NCBI GenBank assembly: GCA_031363055.1
Contig: JANLTP010000135.1
Coordinates: forward strand, 1-20,709
Direction of reading: 5' to 3'
DNA length: 20,709 nt
Source: JANLTP01 sp031363055
Lineage (GTDB): Bacteria; Pseudomonadota; Gammaproteobacteria; Burkholderiales; Burkholderiaceae_E
Below the pieces are notes generated by a model that was not told the origin of the DNA, did not search any database, and worked only from the letters and a program-made list of their open reading frames with translations. A program made the translations under genes and the position numbers. Positions 16,365 to 20,709 of the stretch are shown here, one piece after another (position 1 is the stretch's first letter; every line of letters starts with the position of its first letter).

Positions 16365-17813
16365 CTACGGCGTCCAGCGCCAACTCCAGCGCTTGAGGGC
16401 ATTGACTGCGCGAGTACCCCAGATCGCCAGCAGGCTTGCCTGGCCAACATTCAGATGGGCGGTACCGCGCAGACCGGGGCGAACTTCGGCAAGCGCGTCG
16501 CCGGGTACGGTCTCAAGTTCGAAGACATTGCGATTCTCGACCAGCGTGGCCATCGGTGCGACGCGTTTGACGGTCAATGCCAAGGTGTCCCACGGCATCG
16601 CCGACAGTGCCAGTTCGCCGCGCTGGCCGACGGCGACCGCGCGAATATCACGTTCGTCGAGCTCGACAATGACCCGAAATCGATTGACCGGCGCGATGGT
16701 GAACAAGCTCTGACCACGATCAATGGGGGTACCAATCGACTGGGCGAGATCGCCCTGGATCAGCACGCCATCGATCGGCGCAGTCAATTGAATCTGTTCG
16801 AGCTGGTGGTCGACCAGACCGAGTTGCGCGCGCGCTTCATCGGCCTTGGCCTGGGACATGGACATTGCTGCGCGGTCACCTTTTGCGAAGGCGACCGCGC
16901 TGGCGCCCTCGTGTTGCGCGACTTCGCTCTTGAATTTGGTACGTTCGAGTTCGAGATCGCGCTCACCGAGTTCGGCCAGCAACTGGCCGGTTGTGACCCG
17001 GTCGCCGGGCCGAACCTTGACTGACTTCAGGTAACCCTTGGTGGGCGAGGCCACCACCCGCTGCACTTCACCTTCGATGCGCGCCGGCGCACTGACGCTG
17101 TGATTGATGGGCACCAACAAGGCCGCCAGCATTAGCAGACTGGCGGTGCCGGCGAGATAACGCCACATGCGTCGCTTGGCAGCGCTGCTGCGTGACGATG
17201 GTGTTGTGCCTCGCAAGCGTTGATACCAGGGTGCCTCGCGCTCACGCAACAATGAAAACAGCGGCGTCATCACGTGTGCCGCAGATTGCGCCAACTGCAG
17301 CAGGTCCGGGGTCATGGGATCAATCGCCGCAAACTCGATGACCAGCGCGCCCCTCATCTGTCCCCGACCGGTCATGGGTACGGTCATGACCGAGCCTTGG
17401 GTGGTGCGGCTCAAGGTTCTCTGAGTTCGCAAGACATGCCGTGCGGGCAGCGCATCAGCGGGTGCAGGGAATTGCAGACAAACGCCCTGATCAATCGCCT
17501 CATGCATGGCGGCACAGAGCAGTTCCGCCTGATCGGCCTCCAGTTCCGCGGAACCCGAGTTCGACACCGCGATCAGCTTGATTTTCTCTTTGACCAGCCA
17601 ACCAAGCGTGATGCGCGCGGCCGACAACGATCGGGCTAGATCGGTGCAAAACACCGTGGCGGCGCTACGAAAGTTGTTCTCGCCCAGGCTCTGCTGAGCG
17701 AGTCTGAGCAGCGCGGCGTCGCTACCATTCAAGTGAACAGCGCGCGCGCCTGCCGCCGCCATGAGCGGCAATGCGCGATCGTCAACGGATGCTTTAACCG
17801 AGGCCAGTGCCAA
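16365..17813 (-). CDS. GAF-domain HlyD-type membrane-fusion/adaptor protein
   Basis: 482 residues. Residues about 45-190 resemble a GAF sensor fold (FCTDLARSLSAARITLGWLV ... SVMTVPMTGRGQMRGALVIE), here predicted cytosolic. A basic stretch AAKRRMW precedes one membrane segment (217-235). The periplasmic part has a lipoyl half-motif (VVASPTKGYLKSVKVRPGDR), a coiled coil (about 285-340), the second half-motif IQLTAPIDGVLIQGDL and a beta-barrel region. I infer that it pairs with the downstream M50-HlyD protein to form a periplasmic conduit, with GAF gating it from the cytosol. The start is TTG at 17813 with GGGAAG upstream; an in-frame ATG at 17762 is the alternative. It is the first gene of a three-gene operon. 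No TolC-like partner or ABC transporter is nearby. Confidence 0.88.
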   Translation of the reverse strand: MALASVKASVDDRALPLMAAAGARAVHLNGSDAALLRLAQQSLGENNFRSAATVFCTDLARSLSAARITLGWLVKEKIKLIAVSNSGSAELEADQAELLCAAMHEAIDQGVCLQFPAPADALPARHVLRTQRTLSRTTQGSVMTVPMTGRGQMRGALVIEFAAIDPMTPDLLQLAQSAAHVMTPLFSLLREREAPWYQRLRGTTPSSRSSAAKRRMWRYLAGTASLLMLAALLVPINHSVSAPARIEGEVQRVVASPTKGYLKSVKVRPGDRVTTGQLLAELGERDLELERTKFKSEVAQHEGASAVAFAKGDRAAMSMSQAKADEARAQLGLVDHQLEQIQLTAPIDGVLIQGDLAQSIGTPIDRGQSLFTIAPVNRFRVIVELDERDIRAVAVGQRGELALSAMPWDTLALTVKRVAPMATLVENRNVFELETVPGDALAEVRPGLRGTAHLNVGQASLLAIWGTRAVNALKRWSWRWTP

Positions 17814-17834
17814 CGAACTTCTTCCCGGACTGAA

Positions 17835-17840
17835 GTTATA
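17835..17840 (-). promoter_or_regulatory. candidate -10 element (TATAAC) for the GAF-HlyD/M50/SecA-like operon
   Basis: On the minus strand TATAAC matches five of six consensus -10 bases. It sits about 20 nt before the TTG start and upstream of the GGGAAG ribosome binding site. No good -35 lies 16-18 bp upstream, so an activator or alternative sigma factor may be needed, or the call may be wrong. The ypfJ terminator just upstream makes a separate promoter in this gap likely. Confidence 0.35.
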
Positions 17841-17910
17841 GTGAACTCCCAGTCTGCCGGATATGTTCGCGCGCGTCGGTCAGGCTCGAGACCGAGCCGT
17901 CAGAAGGCAG

Positions 17911-17938
17911 AAAAAAGCCCGCCAGCGGCGGGCTTTTT
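17911..17938 (-). terminator. rho-independent terminator after ypfJ (works in both orientations)
   Basis: A 7-bp GC stem GCCCGCC/GGCGGGC (17917-17923 and 17927-17933) with a 3-nt loop is flanked by A6 and T5. On the minus strand it ends in six U residues, a textbook terminator for ypfJ and its upstream MFS gene. It separates them from the GAF-HlyD operon. Confidence 0.9.
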
Positions 17939-17976
17939 CAGATCGTGGCGAGAAACACCGCGCCAGGTACAACAGT

Positions 17977-18004
17977 GCTACAGGCTACGCGCTACAGGCT
18001 GCGT
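17977..18004. repeat. 14-bp direct duplication over the ypfJ stop codon
   Basis: GCTACAGGCTACGC (17977-17990) is followed immediately by GCTACAGGCTGCGT (17991-18004). They differ at two positions (one internal, one terminal). The ypfJ stop codon lies in the second copy, and the first lies just outside the gene. It is probably a replication-slippage duplication without coding effect. Confidence 0.7.
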
Positions 18005-18933
18005 GCCGCGAAGGTGTCGCACTGATCGATACGGCCCGACTCGGCACCGAGTCGAAACCATTTGACGCGCTGTGCCGAGCTGCCGTGGGTGAAGCTCTCC
18101 GGCCGCACAACACCTTGCATCTCTTTTTGCAAGCGGTCGTCGCCGACCGCCGCAGCGGCGTTGATCGCCTCCTCAATGTCGCCCGGTTCCAGCCAGCCCT
18201 TGGCCTGTTGCGAGTGGTGCACCCAGATACCGGCAAAACAATCGGCCTGCAATTCGAGTCGCACCGACATCTGGTTGTATTGCTGGCTGCTCATGCGCGC
18301 TCGGGCCTGCTCCATTTTGTCCATGGTGCCGACCAGGTTCTGGATGTGATGGCCGACCTCGTGTGCAATGACATAGGCCTGCGCGGTATCGCCCGCCGCA
18401 CCAAGACGGTCGCGCATAATTCGATAGAACGCCAGATCGATATAGAGCTTTTTGTCGGCCGGGCAATAGAACGGTCCGGCAGCACTTTCACCGGTACCGC
18501 AGCCGGTTGCCGTTCGACCCGAATAAAGGACCAGACGCGGCGTTGGGTACTGACTGTTGGAATTCTGGAATACCTTTTTCCAGGTATCTTCCGTGCTGGC
18601 CAGCACCACCGAAACGAACTTCGACATTTGGTCCGAGCCCCCGGCTGCCGGCGAGCCAGCCTGTGCGCCAGGTTGTCCCGGTCTGGGGCCGGCTTGCGGC
18701 TGCGGCTGCGGCGCTGGCGTGCTCATCGATGAACCCTCGCCACCGCCCAGGATGTCCATGACCGTCATGGGGTTGATGCCAAAAAGCCAGGCGCCCAGCA
18801 ATGCTATGACGATCGTGCCCACCCCCAGACCGCCGCGACCACCCGGAATCGGAAACCCGCCACCACCACGACTGCTCGGCGAATCGCGTCGATCCTCGAC
18901 GTTAGAGCTCTCTCGTTGTCCCTCCCAGCGCAT
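17992..18933 (-). CDS. ypfJ: YpfJ-family neutral zinc metallopeptidase
   Basis: 313 residues. The start MRWEGQRESSNVEDRR matches the conserved N-terminus of YpfJ-type proteins. A Gly-rich stretch is followed by one membrane segment (about 37-54), then a Pro/Gln/Gly-rich linker (70-100) and the peptidase domain. Zinc motif HEVGHH (191-196) and the downstream LELQADCFAG helix supplying a further ligand are intact, as are TGCGTGESAAGPFYCPAD and PESFTHGSSAQR. It is probably anchored in the inner membrane with the protease domain in the periplasm; its substrate is unknown in the family as far as I know. The start is set by the strong GGGAGG site just upstream, which lies inside the MFS gene. The two genes overlap by 32 bp and share the terminator at 17911-17938. 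Confidence 0.94.
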   Translation of the reverse strand: MRWEGQRESSNVEDRRDSPSSRGGGGFPIPGGRGGLGVGTIVIALLGAWLFGINPMTVMDILGGGEGSSMSTPAPQPQPQAGPRPGQPGAQAGSPAAGGSDQMSKFVSVVLASTEDTWKKVFQNSNSQYPTPRLVLYSGRTATGCGTGESAAGPFYCPADKKLYIDLAFYRIMRDRLGAAGDTAQAYVIAHEVGHHIQNLVGTMDKMEQARARMSSQQYNQMSVRLELQADCFAGIWVHHSQQAKGWLEPGDIEEAINAAAAVGDDRLQKEMQGVVRPESFTHGSSAQRVKWFRLGAESGRIDQCDTFAARSL

Positions 18934-20134
18934 GTTCGCCTCCCTGTTTTTGTCTGAGTGCTGCCTCCAGACTCACGCCCAGAAGCGCCAATGCTACTGC
19001 AACCAGCGTAAATAACATCGAAAATCCGATTCGCTGAACAATGCTCGAGGCAATCGCCACGCCGAGCGCCTGACCGACGAAATAAACGCAGGCAAAGCAG
19101 GCCATCGCAAAACCGCGACGCAGTGGTGCCATTTGGGTGCCGTGAGTTTGCAAGGTGTTGTGCTGGCAGTAAAAGCAAAGGCCGAGGATCAGCAGAATCA
19201 AGGCGGCAAACATCCAGTTCGGTGCCACTGTCAAGGCCAGCAGGCAGAGCGAACTGCCAATCCATCCCAGACGCACCAGCTTGATTTCGCCCAGACGTCC
19301 CAGGAGCCAAGGGGCCACCGCCGTGTAACTGAAGCCGCCCAGCCCGTATAGCGCCGTGACCAGACCGGCATGCCAGAGCGCGATATCGAACCGGTCGTGC
19401 AGCGCCGACGGCAACAGCGCCAGGGCGCTGAAAAACAGGAAGCCTTCGAGGCCGACGGTCAGCAACAGGCGTCGCACCCAGGCGTCGGCCAGCAGGGCTG
19501 AATAACCACGCCACGATGTGATCAGACTCAAGGGGGTCGGTGCCTTTAAATCGGCCGTGCTGCTATTGTCAATGCGGTAGGTCAAGTGCAACATCAAGCT
19601 CGCCGGCGCCAGCAGCAGCACCGCTTGCACGCCGAATGCCCAGCGCCAGCCCAAGGTGTCGACCATGATGCCACCGAGCGCCTGACCCGCCACGGCGCCC
19701 AGCGCAACCCCGCCGGCAACACGGGCGATGGAAACCTGGCGCAGCGCATACGGCACCCGCTCGCCGATCCAGGCAAATAGCAGCGGCACAATACCGGCAG
19801 CGGTGGCGCCGGTCAGCATACGTCCCAACATCAGCAGCTCAAGTTGGCTCGTGGCGGCACACAAGAGCGACGCCAGGCCCGCCAACAGGGTCGCCCAGGC
19901 CGTCAGTCTGAACAGACCAAAACGCTCGCCCAGAGGCCCGTAGACGAGCTGCATGAGGCCATAGGCAATCGCGAACAAGCCGATAACCGGCGCTACCGCC
20001 GACAGCCCGACCGAGAACTCGCGGGCCAATGCCGGCAGCATCGGGTCGCAGATGCGCATTGAAATCGAACTGGCGAACGCGGCAACGGTCACCAGCCGGA
20101 ATAGGGCCGGTGACGGCAGATTCGCGGAGGTCAT
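18902..20134 (-). CDS. MFS transporter
   Basis: 410 residues from the ATG at 20134 (MTSANLPSPALFRLVTVAAF). A longer frame from 20218 adds 28 uncharacteristic residues and is not used. About 12 hydrophobic segments are readable. Helix 1 carries DPMLPALAREF and the helix 2-3 loop is the MFS signature-like GPLGERFGLFRL. The segment GRMLTGATAAGIVPLLFAWI resembles drug/proton antiporters of the YfcJ/YnfM sort. The substrate cannot be told from sequence. Its end overlaps the ypfJ start by 32 bp, so the two form one transcription unit. It is divergent from the tRNA gene, with promoters of both packed into about 105 bp. Confidence 0.9.
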   Translation of the reverse strand: MTSANLPSPALFRLVTVAAFASSISMRICDPMLPALAREFSVGLSAVAPVIGLFAIAYGLMQLVYGPLGERFGLFRLTAWATLLAGLASLLCAATSQLELLMLGRMLTGATAAGIVPLLFAWIGERVPYALRQVSIARVAGGVALGAVAGQALGGIMVDTLGWRWAFGVQAVLLLAPASLMLHLTYRIDNSSTADLKAPTPLSLITSWRGYSALLADAWVRRLLLTVGLEGFLFFSALALLPSALHDRFDIALWHAGLVTALYGLGGFSYTAVAPWLLGRLGEIKLVRLGWIGSSLCLLALTVAPNWMFAALILLILGLCFYCQHNTLQTHGTQMAPLRRGFAMACFACVYFVGQALGVAIASSIVQRIGFSMLFTLVAVALALLGVSLEAALRQKQGGEHALGGTTREL

Positions 20135-20161
20135 CGGTCGATGATACCCGGCTATCGATGC

Positions 20162-20191
20162 CGGACAGACGCATCGACTGTTCGCTATACT
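20162..20191 (+). promoter_or_regulatory. predicted promoter of the tRNA gene
   Basis: CGGACA (20162-20167), an 18-bp spacer, then TATACT (20186-20191), which matches five of six -10 bases. The following TCGCGTCC is a GC-rich discriminator typical of stable-RNA promoters. Predicted transcription start is near 20198, leaving about 43 nt of 5' leader for RNase P removal. Confidence 0.5.
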
Positions 20192-20240
20192 TCGCGTCCA
20201 GCAGTTTACTTCGCTCATTTTTGACCCTGACAGGTTACCT

Positions 20241-20319
<79 letters not shown>

Positions 20320-20328
20320 AGATTATCT

Positions 20329-20395
20329 CGTTTGTATTCAATAGCTTGCAAACGCTTTCAGTGACCGTTTGGCCTTAGCCTTTATTTGCTAGGCC
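20329..20395 (+). terminator. two hairpins downstream of the tRNA, weak terminators at best
   Basis: CGTTTG/CAAACG (20329-20334 and 20349-20354), extendable by one wobble and one AT pair, is followed by CTTTC. GGCC-TAGC/GCTA-GGCC (20371-20379 and 20388-20395, with a bulged T at 20375) follows. Neither has a clear U-run. They may shape the 3' trailer of the tRNA precursor. Confidence 0.3.
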
Positions 20396-20709
20396 GGAGC
20401 TTGTAACTGATCCGTAAGCACTTTGGCAAAATCCAGCCCACCAAGCCAGCCATGCATCGCTGAACCCAGACCCGCTGCCGTCGATGTCAAACCATCCGGC
20501 ACCCCCATGCACCGCCAGCCACCACCCGGTCCATAGAATCGAACCTGCAGCTTCGAACGGGGTGCCACCACCGTCGGCCAGCATGGAGATGTACATGGGC
20601 AAGGTTACAGATCTTGGGATGGCAAAGCCGGACGACCCGATGTTTTTGACTGGGGTGCAGATGTTTACCCCTTACCGACCGCCAGCAGCGGCCAGCAAGC
20701 TGCCGGACG
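20396..20709 (+). other. unassigned region with an open plus-strand frame running off the window
   Basis: No gene is recognised. A plus-strand frame is open from 20418 to the right edge. Its candidate start is ATG 20484, giving a Pro/His/Ser-rich beginning then MYMGKVTDLGMAKPDDPMF; another ATG is at 20583. Neither has a ribosome binding site. The antisense frame (TTG at 20602 down to 20375) is also open but is tryptophan-rich and shares third codon positions with the plus frame, so codon bias cannot separate them. The plus frame may be the 5' part of a real gene; I cannot name it. Confidence 0.25.

Noticed and set aside
15888..17024. 378-codon plus-strand open frame
   Set aside because: It lies antisense to the M50-HlyD and GAF-HlyD genes, which have clear domains; the antisense product has none.
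17863..18732. 289-codon plus-strand open frame
   Set aside because: It crosses the ypfJ terminator and runs antisense to ypfJ, which matches its family from end to end.
20135..20218. 28-residue N-terminal extension of the MFS transporter
   Set aside because: It contains Cys/Arg-rich, non-membrane sequence and overlaps promoter elements; the ATG at 20134 gives a normal MFS start.
20375..20602. 75-codon minus-strand open frame after the tRNA
   Set aside because: It begins at TTG without a ribosome binding site and has an improbable tryptophan content; it is likely a shadow of the plus frame or non-coding.

Overview
The window looks like chromosomal DNA from a GC-rich proteobacterium. The order tsaD (divergent) / rpsU-yqeY-dnaG-rpoD is the classical macromolecular-synthesis locus of Beta- and Gammaproteobacteria. 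The sigma-70 C-terminus (ending HPSRADKLKSFLEGQ) reads more like betaproteobacterial or deep-branching gammaproteobacterial RpoD than the enterobacterial or Pseudomonas form. I cannot assign a genus. There is no CRISPR array, insertion sequence or rRNA.

Layout. 1-1396 (minus): N-terminal part of an MFS transporter and tsaD. 1397-1579: divergent control region with a predicted promoter, leader hairpins and a very strong ribosome binding site. 1580-7558 (plus): rpsU, yqeY, dnaG and rpoD. A seven-unit 15-bp tandem repeat lies between yqeY and dnaG, and a consensus extended -10 promoter overlaps the dnaG stop codon. RpoD is 1052 residues, because about 440 residues of Lys/Ala/Ser-rich, histone-H1-like sequence with two AT-hook-like motifs precede a normal-sized sigma-70. 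7568-11936 (minus): a membrane hybrid histidine kinase with an Hpt domain, overlapping a REC-GGDEF-EAL response regulator, so probably a phosphorelay acting on cyclic-di-GMP. 12140-17813 (minus): a tight three-gene operon encoding a GAF-TM-HlyD adaptor, a PqqD-like/M50 protease/HlyD fusion and a minimal SecA-like ATPase. 17992-20134 (minus): a YpfJ-type zinc metallopeptidase overlapping an MFS transporter. 20241-20319 (plus): a CAU-anticodon tRNA, probably tRNA-Ile2, with an odd D-loop. 20320-20709: hairpins and an unresolved open frame running off the window.

The best candidate for an undescribed system is the 12140-17813 operon. It joins a cytosolic SecA-type motor lacking the usual C-terminal wing and zinc tail to two inner-membrane proteins with periplasmic HlyD-type arms. 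One of these carries a site-2-protease-like domain and a PqqD-like peptide-binding domain; the other carries a cytosolic GAF domain. I infer a dedicated peptide/protein export and processing machine. Its substrate and outer-membrane partner are not in the window. The second most interesting feature is the RpoD extension, with lysine on a strict four-residue register.
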